NCBI GenBank assembly: GCA_035943935.1
Contig: DASZBR010000020.1
Location: forward strand, 1-64,000
DNA: 64,000 nt
Reading direction: 5' to 3'
DNA from: DASZBR01 sp035943935
GTDB lineage: Bacteria; Pseudomonadota; Gammaproteobacteria; DASZBR01
The position numbers and the translations under genes are program-made. Below, piece after piece: positions 23,501 to 31,823 of this stretch (position 1 is its first letter; every line of letters begins with the position of its first letter). The notes beneath the pieces were generated by a model. The model made no database searches. It saw nothing but the letters and a program-made list of their open reading frames with translations, and was not told the origin of the DNA.

Positions 23501-24457
23501 TTAATGCTGAGTTTCACAAAGATCTTTTTTGAGATGGTTAATTTCATCCGAAGAGAGTCCGGTTACTTTAATGACCCATGTTTCAGACATACCCTCTGCT
23601 AAAAGTTTTTTAGCAACTATCTGTATGCCTTGAACTAGCCCTTGATTCATTGCCTTTTGCTTCATCTTGTCAGCTAATGTCAACATATTTCCTCCCGCTT
23701 CTTTTGAAACCATGTGTGAAACAATGGTGATAATCTTCTCAGCATCACCTTTCCCAAGGTTATTCAGTAAAAATTGTACCACGGAAATAAGCAAATCCGC
23801 ATGACCCTGAGAATCCATATACCTAAAAAAAGATTCTAGTTTAAGCAAATCAACCATGACATCTCTGGCATAGGCTAATTGATAGATTTTAGCTAAAGCG
23901 CCTGCCAAAGGATGTTCTTGTAACTTTTGTTCATCCACACCCGTAATCTGAGCTACCGGAAATGGATTCGTCAATAATTCTTTTGCCAAAGATTTATGTT
24001 GACCAAAACCATCATAAAAATCCGTGCTACAGGTATAGGGTCGTTTTCCCACATAATAGATTAACGGATAAACTAAAGGATATTGGTGGGTTTTAAATTG
24101 TTTTTGATGATGCTCAATAATTCTCATTACATATTGCATAATCCGAAAGGACATTTTTGGATCTGATTGAGTTTGCTGCTCCGTAAGAATATAAATATAT
24201 CCTTCTCGATGATCAAATTCTGTTCTATACAATACATCAACATGTTTATGCTTTAGGTGGTTGTCTATAAAAGATTGTGGGCATAAAAAAAGTTTGTCTG
24301 TGTTAATGCGTTGAAAAATATCGGCGGGAAGCTGCAATGCAAAAAAATCTTTTGCGACCGCAATATTCGACATAAATGCTTTGAAAAGTGAATCATATGG
24401 ATTGTGGACAACGTGTCTTTCATCTTCTTTATTATCACTATTAAACGACTGGCTCAT
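23501..24457 (-). CDS. Rpn-family recombination-promoting nuclease (PD-(D/E)xK)
   Basis: 318 residues. NPYDSLFKAFMSN near the start, HVDVLYRTEF and YIYILTEQQTQSDPKMSFRIMQYVMRI belong to the Rpn/YhgA-like family (PF04754), whose PD-(D/E)xK core nicks DNA and promotes RecA-independent recombination. The C-terminal ~60 residues (GLVQGIQIVAKKLLAEGMSETWVIKVTGLSSDEI) are the usual repeated-helix tail. Such genes are mobile and often multicopy. It is divergent from the HAD gene. Confidence 0.85.
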   Translation of the reverse strand: MSQSFNSDNKEDERHVVHNPYDSLFKAFMSNIAVAKDFFALQLPADIFQRINTDKLFLCPQSFIDNHLKHKHVDVLYRTEFDHREGYIYILTEQQTQSDPKMSFRIMQYVMRIIEHHQKQFKTHQYPLVYPLIYYVGKRPYTCSTDFYDGFGQHKSLAKELLTNPFPVAQITGVDEQKLQEHPLAGALAKIYQLAYARDVMVDLLKLESFFRYMDSQGHADLLISVVQFLLNNLGKGDAEKIITIVSHMVSKEAGGNMLTLADKMKQKAMNQGLVQGIQIVAKKLLAEGMSETWVIKVTGLSSDEINHLKKDLCETQH

Positions 24458-24564
24458 AATCTTCCCTTATTATTCCAAAAAATTTAACAAATTCAGAATA
24501 TATTACCAAATTTTCAAGGTTTGTCATGTATAATCTCACGCATGTTTTATTGTAAAAAGGAATC

Positions 24565-25284
24565 GTGAGTACTGTGTACGACATTATCTTGTTTGATCTT
24601 GACGATACTTTATTAGGTTTCATTTCATCTGAGCGTGAGAGTTTAAAAAGAATTCATGCTGAGTTTTATGGTCAGCTTGATTTTGCTGTATTTGAAGAAA
24701 ATTTTATGAGCATTAATCGAGAGTTGTGGAGTAGGGTGGGGAAACATGTCGAACCCTTAACACCGTCAGAAATCAGGATAAGAAGATTTATCGAATTTAA
24801 TCAGAAATTTAAAATTAATCATGATCATATGATTATTGCTAATAATTATGAGAAGTATCTCGGTGAAACCGCTGGATGGTTGCCCGGGGTAAAAGAAGCT
24901 ATCGAGGATCTCCATAAAAAAAATTATCTATTAGGCATTGTAACTAATGGCCTAGTCGGTGTTCAGTATAAAAAGCACGAGCGGCATGAATTGGCAAGAT
25001 GGTTCAAAAGCTTTGTCGTGTCCGATAGGGTCAATGTAGCTAAGCCCCACAAGGGCATCTTTGAGCTAGCGCTTGCAGAACTTAAGGCCTTGGACTTAAA
25101 AAAAGTCTTGATGGTGGGGGATTCTCTGCATGCAGACGGCCATGGGGCGAAGAACACGGGAATAGATTTCTGTCTTGTTGGACAGGGGAGCCCAGCCGAA
25201 ATCCAGCGGGAGCAGGGCATTCCAGTCAGATACCGTATCCCTTCAGTGTGTGAGCTGCCCCAGATTATAGGTGCGAGGCCATAG
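24565..25284 (+). CDS. HAD-superfamily phosphatase (YjjG-like nucleotidase)
   Basis: 239 residues with motif I FDLDDTLL, motif II VTNG, the Lys in VAKPHKGIF and motif IV MVGDSLHADGHGAKNTG. The cap position and length fit subfamily IA YjjG-type pyrimidine 5'-nucleotidases. No ATG is available; GTG 24565 or GTG 24574 may start the protein, with AAAAGG upstream. The tRNA-Leu gene follows. Confidence 0.85.
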   Translation: MSTVYDIILFDLDDTLLGFISSERESLKRIHAEFYGQLDFAVFEENFMSINRELWSRVGKHVEPLTPSEIRIRRFIEFNQKFKINHDHMIIANNYEKYLGETAGWLPGVKEAIEDLHKKNYLLGIVTNGLVGVQYKKHERHELARWFKSFVVSDRVNVAKPHKGIFELALAELKALDLKKVLMVGDSLHADGHGAKNTGIDFCLVGQGSPAEIQREQGIPVRYRIPSVCELPQIIGARP

Positions 25285-25337
25285 ATCATCCCTACACTAT
25301 ATATATAGAATGAGATAGAATGCCGGGCTATTTACGT

Positions 25338-25422
25338 GCGAAAGTGGCGGAATTGGTAGACGCACTGGATTTAGGTTCCAGCGGGGTAACCTGTGAGAGT
25401 TCGAGTCTCTCCTTTCGCACCA
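25338..25422 (+). tRNA. tRNA-Leu (anticodon TAG)
   Basis: 85 bases including an encoded CCA. Acceptor arms GCGAAAG/CTTTCGC, a long variable arm (class II), T loop TTCGAGT and anticodon TAG (25372-25374) in the loop TTTAGGT. It lies just ahead of the trigger factor gene. Confidence 0.97.
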
Positions 25423-25443
25423 ACAACAAGAGGACAATTAACG

Positions 25444-26751
25444 ATGCAAATTTCAGTTGAAAATGTAAACACACTAGAACGTAAAATGACCGTTTCTGTG
25501 CCGTCAGCAAAAATTGACGAGGCAACTGAAAAGCGTCTTGAAAAAATATCCCGTACTGCAAAAATTGACGGCTTTCGTCCAGGAAAAATTCCCAAGGATG
25601 TTATCCGAAAACAATTTGGCTTAGGCGCGCAAATCGAAGCGCTCAATGAAGTCATTCATGAAAGTTTATATAACGCACTGAAAGAAAAAGAATTACACAT
25701 GGTCGGCGATCCGCAATTAAATATTGGCGAGCAATATCAAAAAGGCAAAGATTTTGCCTATACCGCTGTTTTTGAAGTATTTCCTCAAGTAACCCTATTA
25801 CCTTTTAGCGATCTTATTGTTGAAAAAATGGTCTCTGAAGTGACGGATGAAGATTTAGCGAAAACACTCGAAGGCATGCAAAAACAACAAACCAAATGGA
25901 CTGTAGTTGAGCGCGCGGTAAAAGACGGCGACAGAGCGACGATTGATTTTGTTGGAACGACAGATGGCGTTGAATTTCCGGGTGGAAAAGGAACGATGCC
26001 ATTAGTGATTGGTTCTAAAGCAACAATCCCTGGATTTGAAGAAGGCATTATTGGTGCAAAGAAGGGTGAGACGGTTACGGTTAATGTGACATTCCCTGAA
26101 AATTACGGTTCGAAAGATTTGGCCGGCAAAGCCGCTAAATTCGTGATTACCGTAAATAGTATCGAAGAGCCGGCATTGCCAGAATTAAATGATGAATTTG
26201 CAAAAAGTTTTGGTGTCGCTGACGGTGGAATTGAAAAATTACGCGCTGAAGTTAAAGAAACCTTGCAAAAACAAGTCAGCCAGCAAATTCGCCAAGCGTT
26301 AAAAGCTGATGTCATGAAAAAATTAGCAGAGGCTTATAAGACACTCGATGTTCCCAAAGTATTGATTAGCGCTGAAACAGAACAGCTGAAAAAACAAGCA
26401 GAGCAACAATTTGCGCAATTTCAAGGTGCGAAGATGCCTGAATTTACGACAGAGATGTTTGCTGAGCGCGCGAAAGAAAGAGTCATATTGGGATTAGTCG
26501 TTAACGAGATTGTTAAGCGCGATAAGATAAAAGCCGATCCTGCAAAAATGCGTCAATTAATTGAAGAAATTGCAGAACGGTTTGATGATCCCGCGCGTAT
26601 TGTGCATTGGTACTATGAACAAAAAGATCGCATGGCAGAAATGGAATCTTTGGCTATGGAAGAACAAATTGTTGAACGAATTGTTAAAGATGCAACGGTT
26701 GTAGAAAAACCCATTAAAGCAGCTGAATTACTAAGCCTAGGAGGGGCATAA
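25444..26751 (+). CDS. tig: Trigger factor
   Basis: 435 residues from ATG 25444; a longer frame runs back through the tRNA and is rejected. Ribosome-binding N-domain with the signature GFRPGKIP (near residue 44), FKBP-type prolyl isomerase domain (~150-245, GDRATIDFVGTTDGVEFPGG) and a helical C-terminal chaperone domain. It binds nascent chains at the ribosome exit tunnel. First gene of the conserved tig-clpP-clpX-lon order. Confidence 0.97.
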   Translation: MQISVENVNTLERKMTVSVPSAKIDEATEKRLEKISRTAKIDGFRPGKIPKDVIRKQFGLGAQIEALNEVIHESLYNALKEKELHMVGDPQLNIGEQYQKGKDFAYTAVFEVFPQVTLLPFSDLIVEKMVSEVTDEDLAKTLEGMQKQQTKWTVVERAVKDGDRATIDFVGTTDGVEFPGGKGTMPLVIGSKATIPGFEEGIIGAKKGETVTVNVTFPENYGSKDLAGKAAKFVITVNSIEEPALPELNDEFAKSFGVADGGIEKLRAEVKETLQKQVSQQIRQALKADVMKKLAEAYKTLDVPKVLISAETEQLKKQAEQQFAQFQGAKMPEFTTEMFAERAKERVILGLVVNEIVKRDKIKADPAKMRQLIEEIAERFDDPARIVHWYYEQKDRMAEMESLAMEEQIVERIVKDATVVEKPIKAAELLSLGGA

Positions 26752-26753
26752 CT

Positions 26754-27380
26754 ATGTCTACGATTCATCAATCACTATTGGTTCCCATGGTCGTTGAACA
26801 AAGTGCGCGCGGCGAACGTGCGTATGATATTTATTCACGACTTTTAAAAGAACGTATTATTTTTCTAGTCGGTCCGATTGAAGATCAGATGGCTAATTTA
26901 GTGGTTGCGCAGTTATTGTTTTTGGAAGCTGAAAATCCAGACAAAGATATTTCGCTTTATATTAATTCTCCGGGTGGTGTAATAACCTCAGGACTTGCGA
27001 TTTATGACACCATGCAATTTATTAAACCTAATGTATCAACCTTATGTATTGGCCAGGCGGCAAGTGCAGCAGCGTTATTATTATGTGCTGGCGAAAAAGG
27101 CAAGCGATTTTGTTTGCCCAATTCACGCGTCATGATTCATCAACCGTTGGGTGGTTTTCAAGGGCAGTCGACAGACATTCAAATTCACGCCAAAGAGATT
27201 CTCTTAATTCGTGATCGCACGAATGAAATTATTGCAAAACATACGGGTCAAACCGCTAAAAAAATCATGGAAGATACTGAGCGCGATAATTTTATGAGTG
27301 CTGAAGAAGCTAAAAAATATGGATTGATTGATACTATCTATACCGCACAACGAACTGAAACTAAAAAAGAGGCTGCGTAA
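26754..27380 (+). CDS. clpP: ATP-dependent Clp protease proteolytic subunit
   Basis: 208 residues. The catalytic triad fits Ser104 (GQAAS), His129 (MIHQPLGG) and Asp178 (TERDNF). The segment after the serine reads AAAL instead of the near-universal MGAF/MGSL, an unusual variation next to the active site. AGGAGGGG precedes the start; the stop overlaps clpX by one base. Forms the barrel of ClpXP. Confidence 0.96.
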   Translation: MSTIHQSLLVPMVVEQSARGERAYDIYSRLLKERIIFLVGPIEDQMANLVVAQLLFLEAENPDKDISLYINSPGGVITSGLAIYDTMQFIKPNVSTLCIGQAASAAALLLCAGEKGKRFCLPNSRVMIHQPLGGFQGQSTDIQIHAKEILLIRDRTNEIIAKHTGQTAKKIMEDTERDNFMSAEEAKKYGLIDTIYTAQRTETKKEAA

Positions 27381-28636
27381 TGAGTGATCATTCTGATAAG
27401 ACTGCGTTGTGTTCTTTTTGCGGAAAGAGCCAAGAGAAAGTCAAAAAATTGGTGTCGGGTCCTGGCGTATTTATTTGCGATGGATGTATTGCGCTGTGTA
27501 ATGACGTCTTAAAAGAAGCGTTGAAAGATGAGAAGTTCGAACACGAAGAACAAAAATTGCCTACACCACAAGAAATTATGGAAATTTTAAATCAATATGT
27601 GGTTGGACAAGAACACGCGAAAAAAGTATTAGCCGTCGCTGTCTATAATCATTACAAACGACTGTATAAAAGCTTGCCGGATGATGAAACAGAATTAACG
27701 AAAAGTAATACGTTATTAATTGGCCCAACAGGGAGTGGTAAGACTTTATTAGCAGAAACCCTTGCGAGATTATTAAATGTCCCGTTTGCCATTGCTGATG
27801 CGACGACTTTAACAGAAGCGGGTTATGTGGGTGATGATGTCGAGACCGTGATCCAAAAATTATTACAAAAGTGTGACTATGATGTTAAGAAAGCTGAAAG
27901 GGGTATTGTTTACATTGATGAAATCGACAAAATTTCACGCAAATCTGAAAGTCGATCCATCACACGCGATGTAACAGGCGAAGGTGTTCAACAAGCTTTA
28001 TTGAAATTGGTCGAAGGGACTGTTGCTTCTGTTCCTCCAGCCGGTGGTCGAAAACATCCCAACCAAGAATTTTTACAAGTCAGTACCAAAAATATTTTAT
28101 TCATTTGCGGCGGCGCTTTTAATGAATTAGATAAAATTGTCCGTGAACGCAGCGAAAAATCAGGCATTGGTTTTGGTGCAGAAGTGAAGGGTAAAGATGA
28201 TAAAAAGAATTTCAGTGAAGTCTTAAAAGATCTCGAGCCGGATGATTTAATTAAATACGGCTTGATTCCAGAATTTGTGGGTCGACTACCTATTGTCGCG
28301 ACGTTAGATGAATTAGACGAAAAAACGCTTATTCAAATTTTAACTGAGCCTAAAAACGCGCTGACTAAGCAATATGCGAAATTGCTGAAAATGGACGATG
28401 TCGACGTTGAGTTTCGTGAAGATGCCTTAAAAGAAGTCGCTAAACAGGCGATTAAACGTAAAACCGGTGCGCGTGGTTTACGAGCCGTACTTGAAAAAGT
28501 GCTATTAGACATTATGTATGAAGTACCGTCTTTGGAAGGTGTGGTCAAAGTCGTGGTGGACGCAAATTGTATCAAGAGCGGGTCGAAGCCTCTCTTGGTT
28601 TATGATAATTCTCAGGATAGACAAAAAAAAGCATAA
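27380..28636 (+). CDS. clpX: ATP-dependent Clp protease ATP-binding subunit ClpX
   Basis: 418 residues. N-terminal zinc finger (CSFCGKSQ ... CDGCIALC), Walker A GPTGSGKT, Walker B VYIDEIDKI, pore loop GYVGDD and sensor II GARGLRAV. Unfoldase partner of ClpP. After its stop the palindrome AACGCATGCGTT (28645-28656) with a T-run could be a weak terminator before lon. Confidence 0.97.
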   Translation: MSDHSDKTALCSFCGKSQEKVKKLVSGPGVFICDGCIALCNDVLKEALKDEKFEHEEQKLPTPQEIMEILNQYVVGQEHAKKVLAVAVYNHYKRLYKSLPDDETELTKSNTLLIGPTGSGKTLLAETLARLLNVPFAIADATTLTEAGYVGDDVETVIQKLLQKCDYDVKKAERGIVYIDEIDKISRKSESRSITRDVTGEGVQQALLKLVEGTVASVPPAGGRKHPNQEFLQVSTKNILFICGGAFNELDKIVRERSEKSGIGFGAEVKGKDDKKNFSEVLKDLEPDDLIKYGLIPEFVGRLPIVATLDELDEKTLIQILTEPKNALTKQYAKLLKMDDVDVEFREDALKEVAKQAIKRKTGARGLRAVLEKVLLDIMYEVPSLEGVVKVVVDANCIKSGSKPLLVYDNSQDRQKKA

Positions 28637-28688
28637 AAAAGCATAACGCATGCGTTGTTTTTTGATGATCTCAACTTGAGGAATTATT

Positions 28689-31130
28689 ATGGCAAAAGCA
28701 GCTCCCGTGTCGGAAACGAAATTAATTGTCCCTATTTTGCCGTTGCGAGATGTCGTTGTGTATCCTCATATGGTCATACCGCTTTTTGTCGGACGCCGAA
28801 AATCCATTAAAGCACTCGAAGCCGCTTCGCAAAAAAATAATTTAGTTATTCTGGTGGCACAAAAAAATCCAGGTGATGATGATCCAGCGGCTGATCAGCT
28901 TTATCCTATCGGAACACTGGCGCGCATTTTGCAATTATTAAAATTACCCGATGGGACTTTTAAGTTATTAGTCGAAGGCACGCAGCGCGCAGAGATCTTG
29001 AAAGCTTATGCCGAAGAAGATTACCTTCTCGCAGAATTGAATGTCCTTGAAACAACGACACCAAAAGATTCAAAAGAAATGGATGTATTAGTGCGATCGG
29101 TTCTAACGCAATTTGATCAATATATTAAACTCAACAAAAAAATTCCGCCTGAAATATTAGTGTCTCTTAATAGCATTGAAAGTCCTGATAAATTGGCAGA
29201 TACAATAGCTGCGCATGTTGTGCTTAAAATTCCCGATAAACAAAAAATACTAGATGCCGCTGATTTGCAAAAACGCTTGGAATTATTATTAGGCTATATG
29301 GATTCTGAGATAGATCTGCTGCAAGTCGAAAAGCGTATTCGTGGTCGTGTTAAACATCAGATGGAAAAGAGTCAGCGCGAATATTATTTAAATGAACAAA
29401 TTAAAGCCATCCAAAAAGAATTGGGTGATTTAGAAAACGCGCCGAATGAAATGGATGCACTCAAAGAAAAGATTGAAAAAGCAGGAATGCCAGAAGAAGC
29501 CAAAACCAAAGCGATTGCGGAATATAAAAAATTGAAAATGATGTCGCCGATGTCAGCAGAAGCGACTGTATCAAGAAATTATTTAGATTGGTTGGTGAAT
29601 ATACCGTGGCAGAAAGCATCAGAAATTAAATTTACGTTGCCCGAAGCCGAAGCATCTTTGGACAGAGATCATTACAGCTTAGATAAAATTAAAGAACGTA
29701 TTGTGGAGTATCTTGCTGTTCAACAGCGAGTCAAAAAATTAAAAAGCCCTATTTTATGTTTAGTGGGTCCTCCGGGTGTGGGTAAAACGTCTTTAGGACA
29801 ATCCATTGCCAAAGCCACAGGTCGAGTATTTGTGCGTATGTCGTTGGGTGGTGTGCGAGATGAAGCGGAAATTCGCGGACATCGTCGAACCTATATTGGC
29901 GCATTGCCCGGAAAAATTATTCAAAAATTATCGAAAGCAGGGGTTAAAAATCCTTTATTTCTGTTGGATGAAATCGACAAAATGGCGATGGATTTCAGAG
30001 GCGATCCTGCTTCTGCATTACTCGAAGTTTTAGATCCCGAGCAAAATAATACGTTCAATGATCACTATCTTGAAGTGGACTATGATCTTTCGGATGTCAT
30101 GTTTATTGCGACAGCCAATACGCTCAATATTCCTCCTGCACTCGCAGACCGCATGGAAATTATACGATTACCCGGTTATACGGAAGATGAAAAATTAAAT
30201 ATTGCGGAAAGACATTTAATTCCTAAAGAATTAGAAGCAAATGGTTTGAAGACATCCGAGTTAGAAATTACCTCGCCAGGATTATTAGATATTATTCGTT
30301 TCTATACACGTGAAGCCGGTGTGCGAAGTTTAGAGCGTGAAATTGCGCGGATTTGCCGCAAAACTGTCAAAAAGATTGTCAGCAAGAAACGTGATAAAAA
30401 AGTCATCGTCAATTCGCGTAACCTGGAAAGATATTTAGGTGTGCGACGTTATCGTTATGGTATTGCCGAAGAGAAAAATTCTATAGGTTTAGTCAATGGC
30501 TTAGCATGGACTGAAGTCGGTGGTGAATTACTGACTATCGAAGCGGCTTTCGTTCCTGGAAAAGGCAAGGCTATTTATACGGGTCATTTGGGCGAAGTGA
30601 TGCAAGAATCCATTCAAGCGGCGATGACAGTGGTACGTAGTCGTGCAGGCGCATTAGGAATCCCCAAAGATTTTTATGAAAAGAATGATATTCACGTTCA
30701 CGTACCGGAAGGTGCAACACCGAAAGATGGTCCGAGTGCAGGTATTGGAATGTGTACGGCGTTAGTCTCAGCCTTCACTAAAATTCCTGTGAGAGCAGAT
30801 GTGGCGATGACGGGTGAAATTACCTTGCGCGGCGAAGTATTGCCTATCGGTGGATTAAAAGAGAAATTATTAGCGGCGCACAGAGCAGGAATTAAAACGG
30901 TTATTATTCCCGAAGAAAACCGTCGTGATCTCAAAGAAATCCCTAAGAATATTAAACAGGGCTTAGAAATTAAACCTGTGAAATGGATTGATGAAGTGTT
31001 GCAGATTGCGTTGCCGTATCAACCGGATCCACTACCTCCGGAAGTACCTACCGCGGCATCCATTTTGTCGACTCCAGTGGGGAAGTTGAAACCCGATGGT
31101 GAGCAAGATTTACCACCGAGTACGCATTAA
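28689..31130 (+). CDS. lon: ATP-dependent protease La (Lon)
   Basis: 813 residues. The LonA N-domain (LPILPLRDVVVYPHMVIPLFVGR) is followed by the AAA+ module with GPPGVGKTS and FLLDEIDKM, and the protease domain with catalytic Ser in KDGPSAGI and Lys in GGLKEKLLAA. Degrades misfolded and regulatory proteins in the cytoplasm. A strong hairpin terminator follows. Confidence 0.97.
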   Translation: MAKAAPVSETKLIVPILPLRDVVVYPHMVIPLFVGRRKSIKALEAASQKNNLVILVAQKNPGDDDPAADQLYPIGTLARILQLLKLPDGTFKLLVEGTQRAEILKAYAEEDYLLAELNVLETTTPKDSKEMDVLVRSVLTQFDQYIKLNKKIPPEILVSLNSIESPDKLADTIAAHVVLKIPDKQKILDAADLQKRLELLLGYMDSEIDLLQVEKRIRGRVKHQMEKSQREYYLNEQIKAIQKELGDLENAPNEMDALKEKIEKAGMPEEAKTKAIAEYKKLKMMSPMSAEATVSRNYLDWLVNIPWQKASEIKFTLPEAEASLDRDHYSLDKIKERIVEYLAVQQRVKKLKSPILCLVGPPGVGKTSLGQSIAKATGRVFVRMSLGGVRDEAEIRGHRRTYIGALPGKIIQKLSKAGVKNPLFLLDEIDKMAMDFRGDPASALLEVLDPEQNNTFNDHYLEVDYDLSDVMFIATANTLNIPPALADRMEIIRLPGYTEDEKLNIAERHLIPKELEANGLKTSELEITSPGLLDIIRFYTREAGVRSLEREIARICRKTVKKIVSKKRDKKVIVNSRNLERYLGVRRYRYGIAEEKNSIGLVNGLAWTEVGGELLTIEAAFVPGKGKAIYTGHLGEVMQESIQAAMTVVRSRAGALGIPKDFYEKNDIHVHVPEGATPKDGPSAGIGMCTALVSAFTKIPVRADVAMTGEITLRGEVLPIGGLKEKLLAAHRAGIKTVIIPEENRRDLKEIPKNIKQGLEIKPVKWIDEVLQIALPYQPDPLPPEVPTAASILSTPVGKLKPDGEQDLPPSTH

Positions 31131-31141
31131 TGATTAATGGT

Positions 31142-31164
31142 GTGGTGGGCTAATTTCCCACCAC
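31142..31164 (+). terminator. Hairpin terminator after lon
   Basis: Perfect 8-bp stem GTGGTGGG (31142-31149) / CCCACCAC (31157-31164) with a 7-base loop, then an A/T-rich stretch with TTTT. It separates lon from the hupB promoter. Confidence 0.7.
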
Positions 31165-31197
31165 TACTAATTTTCGCCTCTACCGTTCTAATATTTC

Positions 31198-31227
31198 TTG
31201 ACAGCGCTTCTAGTCAATTGGTATAAA
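31198..31227 (+). promoter_or_regulatory. hupB promoter
   Basis: Consensus TTGACA (31198-31203), an 18-bp spacer and TATAAA (31222-31227), about 78 bp before the HU start. The leader ends in an AAAGGGGACGGG ribosome-binding stretch. Confidence 0.75.
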
Positions 31228-31304
31228 ACAGGCCGCTTTAGCGCATTTAAGGCATGTTCTAAGGCTTTGAGGATGTATCATTTTTTTTCAAAAGGGGACG
31301 GGAC

Positions 31305-31586
31305 GTGAACAAAACCGAATTGATTGATCGTGTTGCAGAAACAGTGAGTATTACCAAAGCAGATGCTAACCGTGCGTTAGATGCTGTTTTGGACGCTATC
31401 GCAAAGGCGCTCAAGAATGGCGATACCGTAACTTTAATCGGGTTTGGTACTTTCTTAGTGCGTAGTCGTAAGGCTCGTACAGGCCGTAATCCACAAACCG
31501 GAAAAGAAATTCAGATTCCGGCAAGCTTATTACCTGCTTTTAGACCAGGTAAAGCGCTCAAGGATGAAGTAAATCACGGAAAGTAA
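31305..31586 (+). CDS. hupB: DNA-binding protein HU-beta
   Basis: 93 residues, GTG start. KTELIDRVAE..ITKADANRALDAVLDAI, then GFGTFLVRSRKARTGRNPQTGKEIQIPA, the DNA-clasping arm with its intercalating proline. A nucleoid protein; its place after lon is conserved in gammaproteobacteria. Confidence 0.97.
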   Translation: MNKTELIDRVAETVSITKADANRALDAVLDAIAKALKNGDTVTLIGFGTFLVRSRKARTGRNPQTGKEIQIPASLLPAFRPGKALKDEVNHGK

Positions 31587-31595
31587 AAAAGGATA

Positions 31596-31671
31596 GGGTG
31601 CTTAGCTCAGCTGGGAGAGCATCGCCCTTACAAGGCGAGGGTCGTGGGTTCGATCCCCTCAGCACCCACCA
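31596..31671 (+). tRNA. tRNA-Val (anticodon TAC)
   Basis: 76 bases with encoded CCA. Acceptor GGGTGCT/AGCACCC, D loop AGCTCAGCTGGGAGAGC, anticodon TAC (31629-31631), T loop TTCGATC. It stands 9 bases after hupB and is probably co-transcribed with the next tRNA. Confidence 0.97.
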
Positions 31672-31702
31672 ATCAAGATTCAAATAGAGATAAAAAAGTT
31701 TA

Positions 31703-31779
31703 GGAGTGGTAGTTCAGCTGGTTAGAATACCGGCCTGTCACGCCGGGGGTCGCGGGTTCGAGTCCCGTCCACTCCGCCA
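31703..31779 (+). tRNA. tRNA-Asp (anticodon GTC)
   Basis: 77 bases with encoded CCA. Acceptor GGAGTGG/CCACTCC, anticodon GTC (31737-31739) in loop CTGTCAC, T loop TTCGAGT. A strong terminator follows. Confidence 0.97.
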
Positions 31780-31790
31780 GTAAATAGTGA

Positions 31791-31822
31791 GGGCAGATCA
31801 TCGTTGGATCTGCCCTGTTTTT
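31791..31822 (+). terminator. Rho-independent terminator of the hupB-tRNA unit
   Basis: GGGCAGATC (31791-31799) pairs with GATCTGCCC (31807-31815) across a 7-base loop, followed by TGTTTTT. It ends within a few bases of the ppiD start. Confidence 0.9.
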
Positions 31823-31823
31823 A

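Noticed and set aside
25393..25443. Extended start of trigger factor
   Set aside because: The extension reads through the tRNA-Leu gene.
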